A stretch of 7,793 nucleotides of DNA from NCBI GenBank assembly GCA_944381335.1, contig CALWKT010000002.1:1-7793 (forward strand). Direction: 5' to 3'. The stretch comes from an uncultured Christensenellaceae bacterium (GTDB taxonomy: Bacteria > Bacillota_A > Clostridia > Christensenellales > UBA3700). Positions 1-6,774 of the stretch are shown here, piece by piece. Each line of letters begins with the position of its first letter. The first letter of the stretch is position 1. A program made the position numbers and the translations under genes. The notes below the pieces were generated by a model. That model was not told the DNA's origin. It did not search any database and worked only from the letters and a program-made list of their open reading frames with translations.

Positions 1-581
1 CTTATATTGCAGAACTCATTGCCCTCTACATGCTGACCACCGCCGTCGGCAGAGAATGTGACACCAAGTACGAAACGACGGTTTCCCGCCTCGGCGAAAT
101 TATCGACCTGAACGACAAGATCAAGGAAGTTGCCGGCGCGCTTCACACGCTGAACAACTTCATCATCCTGTCACGCGGCACGATGCAGGGCACCGGCGAC
201 GAACTCTCCCTCAAACTGACGGAGTGCTGCTACCTGTTCAACCGCTCCTACTCTTCAGCCAACTTCATGCACGGTCCCCTTTCTCTTCTCGCAGAAGGCG
301 CAAACGTCATCATGCTCGCGCCCAAAGGCAGATTTGACGCAGAGTTTATCTCCATGGCACAGCGCGTCAAGGACGCAGGCGCGAACCTGACCGCGTTCAG
401 CGACATCCCCGAAGTGCTTGCCTGTGCGAAACAGAAGGTCGAAATGCCCAAGGTATGCGACCTCTGCGGACCCGTTCTCTACGGCACCGCAGTCTCTCTG
501 CTCGCGCTGAATATCGGTCTTGCAAAAGGTCTCAACGTGGACAGCCCGAGAAACCTGAAAAAGGTCACCGTTACGCTGTAA
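1..581 (+). CDS. SIS-domain aminosugar-phosphate isomerase/deaminase, GlmS-like (3' part only)
   Basis: The frame is open to the left edge (…YIAELIALYM…), so the ATG at 30 is internal and the true start lies outside; about 192 residues are visible. This is the second SIS (sugar isomerase) half of a GlmS/FrlB/AgaS-type protein. Numbering from the ATG at 30, the segment LSLKLTE (K62, E65) matches the GlmS ALKLKE segment that carries active-site Lys and Glu. NFMHGPLSLL (H81) matches the GlmS ELKHGPLALI His that helps open the sugar ring. The C-terminus DSPRNLKKVTV closely resembles the DQPRNLAKSVTV ending of GlmS. The family isomerises or deaminates aminosugar-6-phosphates in the cytoplasm. Whether an N-terminal glutaminase domain exists cannot be seen, so full GlmS versus a stand-alone SIS enzyme is undecided. 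The gene converges on the minus-strand genes and ends 14 nt before a terminator. Confidence 0.85.
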   Translation, partial: YIAELIALYMLTTAVGRECDTKYETTVSRLGEIIDLNDKIKEVAGALHTLNNFIILSRGTMQGTGDELSLKLTECCYLFNRSYSSANFMHGPLSLLAEGANVIMLAPKGRFDAEFISMAQRVKDAGANLTAFSDIPEVLACAKQKVEMPKVCDLCGPVLYGTAVSLLALNIGLAKGLNVDSPRNLKKVTVTL

Positions 582-593
582 CAAATTTCAGAC

Positions 594-643
594 GCAAAAA
601 CACGGCGCCTGTCTTACAAAAGACGGACGCCGCTGTTTTTTTG
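594..643. terminator. Bidirectional intrinsic terminator between convergent genes
   Basis: A long hairpin lies just after the SIS gene stop. The left arm is aaaacacggcg plus cctgtctt, the loop is about 4 nt, and the right arm is aagacgg plus cgccgctgtttt, with only small bulges. The plus strand leaves the stem into seven Ts (636-642). The minus strand leaves it into five Ts (complement of 596-600). The same structure can therefore end the SIS transcript and the short minus-strand transcript that arrives from 669. Confidence 0.85.
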
Positions 644-668
644 CGGCGATTTGTTTTTTTACCCCGTT

Positions 669-821
669 TCAATAATTATCTTTGAGAACTTTGATGTCTG
701 CCATCATTTCAGACATTCTGGATGACACACGTGCCTCAAAACTGAACATCAGATCGTTTGCTTCAATTTTTTCCTGTTCCACAGAATCTTCCGGGGATTG
801 TGCGTTCAATTTGTTTCTCAC
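669..821 (-). CDS. Small 50-residue reading frame overlapping the stop of the two-helix membrane protein (or its frameshifted C-terminus)
   Basis: On the minus strand a GTG at 821-819 overlaps the TGA at 820-818 of the preceding frame (GTGA arrangement) and opens 50 codons ending in TGA at 671-669. The product reads like real protein: charged and helical, with EQEKIEANDLMFSFEARVSS in the middle and MSEMMADIKVLKDNY at the end, no membrane segment and a likely amphipathic helix. The ribosome site is poor (GGAAG sits almost against the GTG), so either translation is coupled to the upstream frame or this is the original C-terminus displaced by a -1 frame change. The frame is closed upstream by a TAA about 16 codons before the GTG, which limits where a frameshift could sit. 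Family not recognised. The bidirectional terminator follows about 25 nt downstream, consistent with this being the end of the transcript. Confidence 0.4.
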   Translation of the reverse strand: MRNKLNAQSPEDSVEQEKIEANDLMFSFEARVSSRMSEMMADIKVLKDNY

Positions 822-1462
822 GCTTCCGGAATTCTGATTTGCCTTTCTGCAACGAGCTTATTGCAATTTTTTATATTATTTTTACAACCGTTGCTGTTCA
901 GCAGAAATATGACTATTATTATTACACCGCCGATCAGGCTGTCAATCATTACTACGGGCGCGGCACCGTTTGTTTGCCTGTAAAATACCAACATCAGGAT
1001 CTCGATCAAAGCTACGATGCAGGCAAACGCTATCGCAAATCCCTTGTAAATCTTTCTTTTCTTATCGTTTCTCGCAATTTCTGCGTTTTTCTTCTGTATA
1101 TCCCTTAGCACCGATTCTATTTCTCTGTTCTTACTTTCACTCCAAACCCGGTTGTAGCTGTCAATAATATTGATATCTCTCTTGGCTTTCCTGACTTTGA
1201 GAAACATCTCGGTGCTTTCTTCGCTCCAATCGCCGCTGATGCCGTCTTCTATATCGGGAATGGAACCTGAACCGGAATAGACGCTTTCGCCTTTTGAACT
1301 GACATGGCTGAATTCGTCTTCGCTTATCTTGTTCTACTCACTAAGCGCCTTTTCGTACGCGCTTATTTTTTCTTCGTCTTCAAAAGTTTCGTTTCTACTG
1401 TCCGACAAATAGGATACTCCTGCCCGCAAAGCGTAGAGCCCGCTAAGAATTTCTTTTCCCAT
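818..1462 (-). pseudogene. Two-helix membrane protein of unknown family, interrupted by an in-frame TAG
   Basis: An ATG at 1462-1460 follows a good ribosome site (AGGAAGAGG, about 5 nt spacing) and a promoter. Reading on, MGKEILSGLYALRAGVSYLS begins a frame that meets TAG at codon 43 (1336-1334). It then continues in the same frame, with no further stop, to TGA at 820-818. The frame is 215 codons in all including both stops. After the TAG come 42 acidic, Ser/Gly-rich residues with no ATG, GTG or TTG codon, then the ATG at 1207, which lacks a clear ribosome site. The part from 1207 (129 residues) has a charged, probably coiled segment (about 26-50), two hydrophobic helices (about 56-76 and 84-104) joined by a short loop, and a Cys/Asn/Lys-rich end. 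One base change (for example CAG to TAG) would explain the break. Alternatives: a separate 42-residue peptide followed by a weakly translated membrane protein, or a sequencing error. No known family recognised. Confidence 0.6.
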
Positions 1463-1491
1463 ATTTACCTCTTCCTTTGTTATTTTATATT

Positions 1492-1519
1492 ATTGTATGA
1501 CCCTGTTTTACTGCGTCAA
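1492..1519 (-). promoter_or_regulatory. Sigma-A/sigma-70 type promoter for the small membrane-protein locus
   Basis: On the minus strand TTGACG (1519-1514) and TACAAT (1497-1492) are separated by 16 nt; each differs from the consensus at one position. The expected transcript start near 1485 gives a leader of only about 20-25 nt carrying AGGAAGAGG before the ATG at 1462. It lies downstream of the operon terminator at 1631-1665, so the small locus is transcribed independently of the sugar operon. Confidence 0.75.
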
Positions 1520-1599
1520 GGGTTTTTACAACTTATCTTTGTAGATCCCATGCCTGAAAAAACAATTTGAAACTTCGTCCGACTCTTTCGTCGAAATTA

Positions 1600-1637
1600 T
1601 TTTTATTCCCTCTGAAGACGCAAAGCCGGAATAAAAA
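1600..1637. repeat. 10-bp AT-rich inverted repeat beside the operon terminator
   Basis: TTTTTATTCC at 1600-1609 is mirrored exactly by GGAATAAAAA at 1628-1637, with 18 nt between. The right arm covers the T tract (minus-strand sense) of the terminator at 1631-1665, so the two structures share bases. This may only be an extended 3' structure; no function can be assigned. Confidence 0.4.
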
Positions 1638-1665
1638 ACCGACGGCCTTCATGACCGTCGGAAAA
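1631..1665 (-). terminator. Intrinsic terminator of the sugar operon
   Basis: CCGACGG (1639-1645) pairs perfectly with CCGTCGG (1655-1661) around a 9-nt loop. On the minus strand the stem is followed by six Ts (complement of 1633-1638). It lies about 30 nt past the TGA of the dehydratase gene (1692-1694), so it ends the nahK-galE-wzy-dehydratase transcript. Confidence 0.88.
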
Positions 1666-1691
1666 TCTCTTGGCGTATTTAAGCCTCATTA

Positions 1692-3977
1692 TCACTTTTC
1701 AGACTTTTTCTTTGCGGGAGTCGTCGTTGCTTTTTTAGTTGCGGGCTTCTTTGCGGAAGTCTTTTTCGCAGCCGGTTTTTTCGCCGGTTTTTCAACGTCG
1801 CCCGATGCCGGAGCGCTTGCGTCTTCTGCACTTTCTCCGCGCTTGTTCTCATCCTCTGCCGGCGCTGAAACCGCGTTTTCCTGCGCCACAGGCGCTTCTT
1901 TGAACAGTTCCTCCGCCTCTATTTTATCCGCGTCGGAAGCCCCGGATTTTTCCTCTGCCGCCTGTTCTCCGGCTATTTCGGCAACCTGTTCGTGCTCGCT
2001 GGAATACTCGCGCTGATACTGAAGTTCTTTCTGCCTCATCAGTTCGAGATAAGCGGTGTCGTGATGGAAGGTGGGCACGAGGACTTTGAGTTTTTCAATG
2101 ACTTTTTCTTTGTCGTTGGTGTTGCATATCACGCGCATGTCTTCGAGATCCGCCATGAACGCGTCCACGTCGATCGTCGCCTGTTTTCCTCTGAAGATCT
2201 TGTTGTTGTCCGTCTTTCTCAGCCCTTCTTCTTTCATCAGGAGTTCTTCATACAGCTTTTCGCCCGGTCTCAGACCTGTAAACTTGATCTGTATGTCCTC
2301 GTACGGCGTGTAGCCCATCATCCTGATCATATTTTCGGCAAGCGTGACGATCTTGACCGGTTCGCCCATGTCGAGAACGAACACTTCGCCGCCGTGCGCA
2401 TAAGCGCCCGCCTGAAGCACCAGCGAGACCGCCTCCGGGATCGTCATGAAATATCTGATTATCTCGGGGTGAGTGACGGTTACGGGTCCGCCGTTCCTGA
2501 TCTGCTCTCTGAAAAGCGGAATGACCGAACCGTTGCTTCCCAGCACGTTGCCGAACCTGACCGCGGCGAACTCGGTGCGCGAATTGCCGTATTTCTGGCT
2601 GAACATCTCGATTATCTTCTCGCAGCAACGCTTGGTCGCGCCCATCACGTTGGTGGGATTGACCGCTTTGTCTGTCGAGATCATGATGAATTTCTGAACG
2701 CCGTATTCATAGCTGAGTTTCACGACGTTGAGAGTGCCGAACACGTTGTTCTTGACCGCTTCTTCCGGATTCGTCTCCATAAGCGGCACGTGCTTGTGCG
2801 CCGCCGCGTGGAAAATGATCTGCGGATGGTACTGCTCGAAAAGATCTTTCATCTTGCCGTAGTCGGTGATCGACGCGATCTCGACGTTCAGGTCGTAATC
2901 CGAACCGTAGTTCCTGAGTATTTCCTGCTGTATCGTGTACGCGCAGTTTTCGTAAACGTCGAGGACGATTATCCTGCGCGGCTTGTACTTGACGATCTGC
3001 CTGACCAGCTCGCTTCCTATCGAACCGCCGCCGCCGGTTATCATACAAACCTTGTCTTCGATATACCCCTTGACGCCGGCGTCGTTGAATGATATCTGTT
3101 CTCTTCCGAGAAGGTCGCCGATGTTTATTTCTTTTGCCTGCCCGACGAGGTCGACGTTCTGGATCATCTCGCTGAGATAAGGGAGCACTTTGAGCTGACA
3201 GCCCGTCTGCATACAGGTGGCGAGAATGCTCTGCCTCGCCTGAGGATTGATGGACGGGATCGCAAAAATTATGCACGCCACGTCGTATTTGCGCGCAAGG
3301 CGCGGGATCTCCTTGGTGGTGCCCACAACCTCTACGTCGTGGAGAATTCTGCCCTGCTTGTCCGGGTCGTCGTCAACGAGACATACCGGCTTGTAAATGC
3401 TGCCCGCTCTGGCAAGCTCTTCGAGGATCGCGCTTGCGGTATATCCGGCGCCCACGATCATCGTGCGTTTACGCTGTTTGGGAAGCGCTTTGTCCTTTAT
3501 TTTTGCGTATATCATCTCGTAGAAAAGACGGTATACCACCGTAACGCCTATCGTGGTAAAGCCTATGTTGGTGTAAACGGGGTAAGCTTTGAGCATCTGT
3601 TTGCTTCCCTCTTCTCCCGGCTTCACCACTTCTCCCGAAATCCAGCCTCCGAGAAGCTGGTCTATCAGCGCAAAAAGTACGGTCGCAACTGCGCACGCCA
3701 ATACAAGCCTCAGATAGTCTCTGCCGCGGGCGTAACGCCACACGACCTTATTGACCCTGAAAGCTACGAAACAGACGAAGAACAACGCGAGCGCCACCGG
3801 CAGTGCTATGAACGCCTGCTCAATGATCGTCCTGCTCACGCCGTCGTCGAGAACGTACGCCTGCCCGAGGATAACGGACAATATAAAGCATATCCCGATA
3901 AACACGAGGTCTGTGATGAACATCGTCCACTCGCGCAACGTCTTGATATTAAAACTGTCTTTATTGAATTTTTTCAT
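1692..3977 (-). CDS. Membrane-bound UDP-GlcNAc 4,6-dehydratase (PglF/WbpM/CapD family) with long C-terminal tail
   Basis: The 761-residue protein starts at an ATG 7 nt after GGAG. Four membrane helices (about 19-40, 51-74, 91-110, 131-150) are followed by a first Rossmann fold (VGAGYTAS, 175-182) and then the catalytic SDR domain. The SDR domain shows an NAD-binding TGGGGSIGSE (314-323), D340 at the end of strand 2, HAAAHKHVPLME (390-401), and the active-site stretch STDKAVNPTNVMGATKR (434-450). There Met445 with Lys449 replaces the usual YxxxK, as in this dehydratase family. LRPGEKLYEELL (569-580) is also a family hallmark. Known members remove water from UDP-GlcNAc to give the 4-keto-6-deoxy sugar that begins bacillosamine, QuiNAc or FucNAc synthesis on the cytoplasmic face. 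Typical relatives end near residue 600-660; here about 106 more residues follow, acidic then Lys/Ala-rich. It is the last gene of the operon, 23 nt after the Wzy-like gene. The exact product isomer is not determinable. Confidence 0.93.
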   Translation of the reverse strand: MKKFNKDSFNIKTLREWTMFITDLVFIGICFILSVILGQAYVLDDGVSRTIIEQAFIALPVALALFFVCFVAFRVNKVVWRYARGRDYLRLVLACAVATVLFALIDQLLGGWISGEVVKPGEEGSKQMLKAYPVYTNIGFTTIGVTVVYRLFYEMIYAKIKDKALPKQRKRTMIVGAGYTASAILEELARAGSIYKPVCLVDDDPDKQGRILHDVEVVGTTKEIPRLARKYDVACIIFAIPSINPQARQSILATCMQTGCQLKVLPYLSEMIQNVDLVGQAKEINIGDLLGREQISFNDAGVKGYIEDKVCMITGGGGSIGSELVRQIVKYKPRRIIVLDVYENCAYTIQQEILRNYGSDYDLNVEIASITDYGKMKDLFEQYHPQIIFHAAAHKHVPLMETNPEEAVKNNVFGTLNVVKLSYEYGVQKFIMISTDKAVNPTNVMGATKRCCEKIIEMFSQKYGNSRTEFAAVRFGNVLGSNGSVIPLFREQIRNGGPVTVTHPEIIRYFMTIPEAVSLVLQAGAYAHGGEVFVLDMGEPVKIVTLAENMIRMMGYTPYEDIQIKFTGLRPGEKLYEELLMKEEGLRKTDNNKIFRGKQATIDVDAFMADLEDMRVICNTNDKEKVIEKLKVLVPTFHHDTAYLELMRQKELQYQREYSSEHEQVAEIAGEQAAEEKSGASDADKIEAEELFKEAPVAQENAVSAPAEDENKRGESAEDASAPASGDVEKPAKKPAAKKTSAKKPATKKATTTPAKKKSEK
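1722..1781 (-). repeat. Four 15-bp units coding a KK-x-x-x pentad repeat
   Basis: Within the dehydratase tail, Lys-Lys pairs fall at residues 733, 738, 743 and 748, exactly five residues apart (KKPAA, KKTSA, KKPAT, KKATT). A further KKK follows at 756-758. Thirteen of the last 32 residues are Lys. The pattern resembles the Lys/Ala/Pro tails of histone H1-like proteins. Confidence 0.8.
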
Positions 3978-4000
3978 CGGTTTACTCCGTTAAACGCCTT

Positions 4001-5695
4001 TTACTGCTCCCTTTCTTTCTTATCATTCTTCCTGCCGCTGCCCGATTCGGGCACATCCTCTGTCTGCGCGGCAATTTCTTCCGAAGCCGCGACCGGATCA
4101 GTCCCCTCGGCAACAGGCTCCTCTTCCCCGCAGGACCCGTCAGGAACGGCGGCGTTTTGTCCGTTTCCGTCAAGATCTTCGGGAGAACGCGTCGCGATTG
4201 CCGCTTCTGATTGTTCTGCGGCAACCGTTGCGGAGCCGAATACCACTCCGTCAGATAACCCCCCTTTGCTTCCGCGATCTGCGAACAGAACGGGCGCGTC
4301 GCTTTCAGAGTACTCTTCGTCCGTCAACGCGTTGCTTTTTTCGTTCACAGCCGTCAGCACGGCTATCAGCAATAATCCCGGCACGGCTGTAAACGTAAAA
4401 GTGTCCATCAACGAATAGCCCTCGAATCCTATACACGATACGATCAGAAAAATATTAAAAGCTCTGCCGTAAGAAAACGCGAACCTGATTCTCTTGCAGT
4501 ACATGTATACGGCGGCAACGAGCCCGAACAACCCGAGTGTTGCCATCGTCTGAAAGAGGGTTGAATGAAACAGGTACATCGGATGCGTATTCAGGAAACT
4601 GTTGTCACCCACATATCCGAAACCGACGCCGAAAAACAGGTTTTCTTTAAAAACCCTTATCGCTTCTTTATAGATCTTGTCTCTGCCCGAACCGTCCAGA
4701 CCGTTGCTGAACGCCCTTTCCACAAACTCGATCAATTTGTCTTTGAATACCAGGCATAAAGCGATGGCAACGGCAATGCAGACGATGTATGCCAGCACGT
4801 AAATTTTGCGGTGTTTGTTAAAAATCACTGTTGCCAGGATCATAATCACGAACTGAACGACCCCCACAAGGATCGCACCTCTGGAAACGCTTCCTATAAT
4901 GCATGCAAATTGAGCGAAAGACAACGCCGCAAACACTAAAGATTTCCACAGCTTTTTCTCGGATAAGCCGACATACATGGTGATTGGCATAGTCAAAAGC
5001 AGTACCGTGGCGAAAATATTGCTTATTCCCCACCCCAGATGAACTTCACTTCCTTCCGGGATAATCCCCTGCCAGACTCGGATGTAATATATAAATTCCT
5101 GCGCAACTATGATAATTCCTAAAAACGCAATCGCCCTGCATGTATACCTGACGAATTGCTTTTTATCCATCCCGTTGCAACAGTTCACGATGAGTTCGTA
5201 CACCGCGAACGGAAGCAAGCCCAGGAACGCCGCAAAAGCGAGACCTTTGATCTCGTCGTTGAGCTGATTGCTCATCACGCCGCCCATAAACATACTTGCG
5301 GCGACGAAAAGATACGCCAGCCCGAACGCGCCGCCCTTTATCTTCTGCGTTCTGTAATAGACGAAATGGAATATAAGACTTGCCGCGACTGGCACAAGAA
5401 TTATGAACATGTATGCGAAATACGGGGGAAATTCTCCCTTTGATATCACGCAGTACACGCTGATCAGCACAGGCAGACACGGGGTCATGTCCCGCTTTAC
5501 CACCAGCAGGAAGCTGATGATCAGAAGCATCGTGACAAATCCCGCAACCATTGCCCCGAGCGCCCAGAAAAACACGGTGAGCGCCGCTATGACAAGCAGA
5601 TACCAGTCAGAATAGACGAACTTGTCTATCGTTTTTAACCATTTTTCCGGCAGAACGCTTTCGCGTTCGTATACCGAAATATCCAACCCCGACAA
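4001..5695 (-). CDS. Wzy / O-antigen ligase family polytopic membrane protein
   Basis: The 564-residue protein has about 12-14 hydrophobic helices between residues 31 and 450, then a 110-residue soluble tail. The Wzy_C/WaaL-type signature is visible: GSVSRGAILVG (268-278, with R272), a large loop containing GRDKIYKEAIRVFKENLFFG (337-356), then HP and FHSTLFQTMATLGLFG (H371, H377) before the last helices. In this superfamily the loop Arg and His residues act in moving a polyprenyl-linked glycan onto an acceptor on the outer face of the membrane. Sequence alone does not separate polymerase from ligase. The start is TTG at 5695-5693, chosen because GGGAG lies exactly 7 nt upstream and MSGLDISVYE begins there. 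It lies 23 nt after galE and 23 nt before the dehydratase gene. The tail (455-564) is strongly acidic (about 26 Asp/Glu against 8 Lys/Arg) and ends in a short basic cluster. Confidence 0.87.
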   Translation of the reverse strand: MSGLDISVYERESVLPEKWLKTIDKFVYSDWYLLVIAALTVFFWALGAMVAGFVTMLLIISFLLVVKRDMTPCLPVLISVYCVISKGEFPPYFAYMFIILVPVAASLIFHFVYYRTQKIKGGAFGLAYLFVAASMFMGGVMSNQLNDEIKGLAFAAFLGLLPFAVYELIVNCCNGMDKKQFVRYTCRAIAFLGIIIVAQEFIYYIRVWQGIIPEGSEVHLGWGISNIFATVLLLTMPITMYVGLSEKKLWKSLVFAALSFAQFACIIGSVSRGAILVGVVQFVIMILATVIFNKHRKIYVLAYIVCIAVAIALCLVFKDKLIEFVERAFSNGLDGSGRDKIYKEAIRVFKENLFFGVGFGYVGDNSFLNTHPMYLFHSTLFQTMATLGLFGLVAAVYMYCKRIRFAFSYGRAFNIFLIVSCIGFEGYSLMDTFTFTAVPGLLLIAVLTAVNEKSNALTDEEYSESDAPVLFADRGSKGGLSDGVVFGSATVAAEQSEAAIATRSPEDLDGNGQNAAVPDGSCGEEEPVAEGTDPVAASEEIAAQTEDVPESGSGRKNDKKEREQ

Positions 5696-5700
5696 TTTGC

Positions 5701-5708
5701 TTCTCCCT
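5701..5708 (-). promoter_or_regulatory. Ribosome binding site deciding the TTG start of the Wzy-like gene
   Basis: The minus strand reads AGGGAGAA here, followed by gcaaa and then TTG at 5695. The core GGGAG (5707-5703) is 7 nt from the TTG, an ideal spacing, and no in-frame ATG lies near. It sits in the 23-nt gap after the galE stop. Confidence 0.75.
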
Positions 5709-5718
5709 TTGTTTATCT

Positions 5719-6735
5719 TTAGTCTTCGTCGTATCCCTTAGGATTGTTGATCTGCCATCTCCAGCTGTCTTCGCACATGTCCTTGAGATCGTAGCGACAT
5801 TCGAAACCTATCTCTTTCTTCGCCAGACCCGCGTCTGCATAACATTCCGCGATATCTCCCGCGCGTCTCGGCGCGATGACGTAAGGCACTGCCTTTCCGC
5901 TGGCTTTTTCAAAAGCCTTTACCATCTGGAGCACGCTGTATCCCTTGCCCGTACCCAGATTGTACGTGACGAGTCCGCTGCCGGTGACGAGCTTCCTGAG
6001 CGCAAGCAGATGACCTCTTGCAAGGTCGAGCACGTGGATATAGTCTCTTACGCCGGTGCCGTCCACGGTGGGATAATCGTTGCCGAACACGCTGAGCTTT
6101 TCCAGCTTCCCTATCGCCACCTGGGTGATGTAAGGCATAAGGTTGTTGGGAATACCCGCCGGGTCTTCGCCGATCAGACCGCTCTTGTGCGCGCCGATCG
6201 GATTGAAATAGCGCAGGATTGCGATGTTCCAGTTCTTGTCGGCTTTGTAGATATCCCTGAGCATATCCTCGATCATCAGTTTGGTCGAACCGTACGGATT
6301 GGTCGTAGACAAAGGGAAATCCTCTTTTATCGGTACGCTCTTGGGCTGACCGTAGACCGTCGCGGAAGACGAGAAAACGAAATTCCTGCACTCGTGCTTT
6401 CTCATGATCTTGAGCAGGTTGAGCGTGCTGATCAGATTGTTGCGGTAATATTCAAGCGGCTTACGGCAGGATTCTCCCACAGCCTTGAGCCCCGCAAAAT
6501 GGATCACCGCGTCCGGTTTTTCCTTTTCGAAAATGTCGTCAAGCGCCTGCTCGTCGCATACATCGCTCTCGTAAACCGTGAAGTCTTTGCCGGTGATCTT
6601 TTTCACCCTTTCGACAACTGCGGGTTTACTGTTGCAGAAATTGTCCACGACTACGACTGAAAAATCGTTGTCGAGAAGATCGACCACCGTATGACTGCCG
6701 ATATATCCGGCGCCGCCAGTTACCAAAACTTTCAT
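5719..6735 (-). CDS. galE: UDP-glucose 4-epimerase, predicted also to accept UDP-GlcNAc/GalNAc
   Basis: The 338-residue protein is standard GalE length. The start ATG follows AAAGGAGATATCATT, a strong ribosome site. The NAD-binding motif TGGAGYIGSH covers 6-15, the catalytic SSSATVYG gives S124, and NPYGSTK gives the Tyr148/Lys152 pair. RYFNPIGAH (175-183) and DPAGIPNNLMPYI are the substrate-binding segments typical of GalE. The enzyme interconverts UDP-Glc and UDP-Gal through a 4-keto intermediate in the cytoplasm. In the segment GDIAECYAD, C298 lines up with E. coli Tyr299 and human Cys307, the residue known to control access of N-acetylated sugars. A Cys there is associated with UDP-GlcNAc/UDP-GalNAc activity. 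The gene lies 39 nt after the hexosamine-kinase gene and 23 nt before the Wzy-like gene, which fits both salvage and glycan-building roles. Confidence 0.96.
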   Translation of the reverse strand: MKVLVTGGAGYIGSHTVVDLLDNDFSVVVVDNFCNSKPAVVERVKKITGKDFTVYESDVCDEQALDDIFEKEKPDAVIHFAGLKAVGESCRKPLEYYRNNLISTLNLLKIMRKHECRNFVFSSSATVYGQPKSVPIKEDFPLSTTNPYGSTKLMIEDMLRDIYKADKNWNIAILRYFNPIGAHKSGLIGEDPAGIPNNLMPYITQVAIGKLEKLSVFGNDYPTVDGTGVRDYIHVLDLARGHLLALRKLVTGSGLVTYNLGTGKGYSVLQMVKAFEKASGKAVPYVIAPRRAGDIAECYADAGLAKKEIGFECRYDLKDMCEDSWRWQINNPKGYDED

Positions 6736-6774
6736 AATGATATCTCCTTTTTCCGCTTAACGCGGCTGACTTTT

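Noticed and set aside
1334..1336. TAG reassigned to a sense codon (alternative genetic code), since none of the visible genes ends in TAG.
   Set aside because: The long genes in the window cover well over 2,000 codons without another in-frame TAG, and only seven stop codons are seen. A local nonsense mutation or a two-gene arrangement is simpler.
1567..2016. 149-codon plus-strand frame rich in Ala/Phe/Ser that looks membrane-like.
   Set aside because: It is the mirror of the Lys/Ala/Glu-rich tail on the opposite strand; the composition is explained by the repeat codons.
1992..3092. 366-codon open frame on the plus strand.
   Set aside because: It lies fully antisense to the dehydratase, whose motifs are unambiguous. 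Its translation is rich in Arg/His/Val with no recognisable domain.
3339..4418. 359-codon open frame on the plus strand crossing the dehydratase/Wzy boundary.
   Set aside because: It is antisense to two well-supported genes and their intergenic ribosome site; there is no domain and no start signal of note.
6736..6774. Small hairpin CCGC-GTTAA-GCGG between the kinase and galE as a terminator or regulator.
   Set aside because: The stem is only 4 bp and no T run follows; it leads straight into the galE ribosome site.
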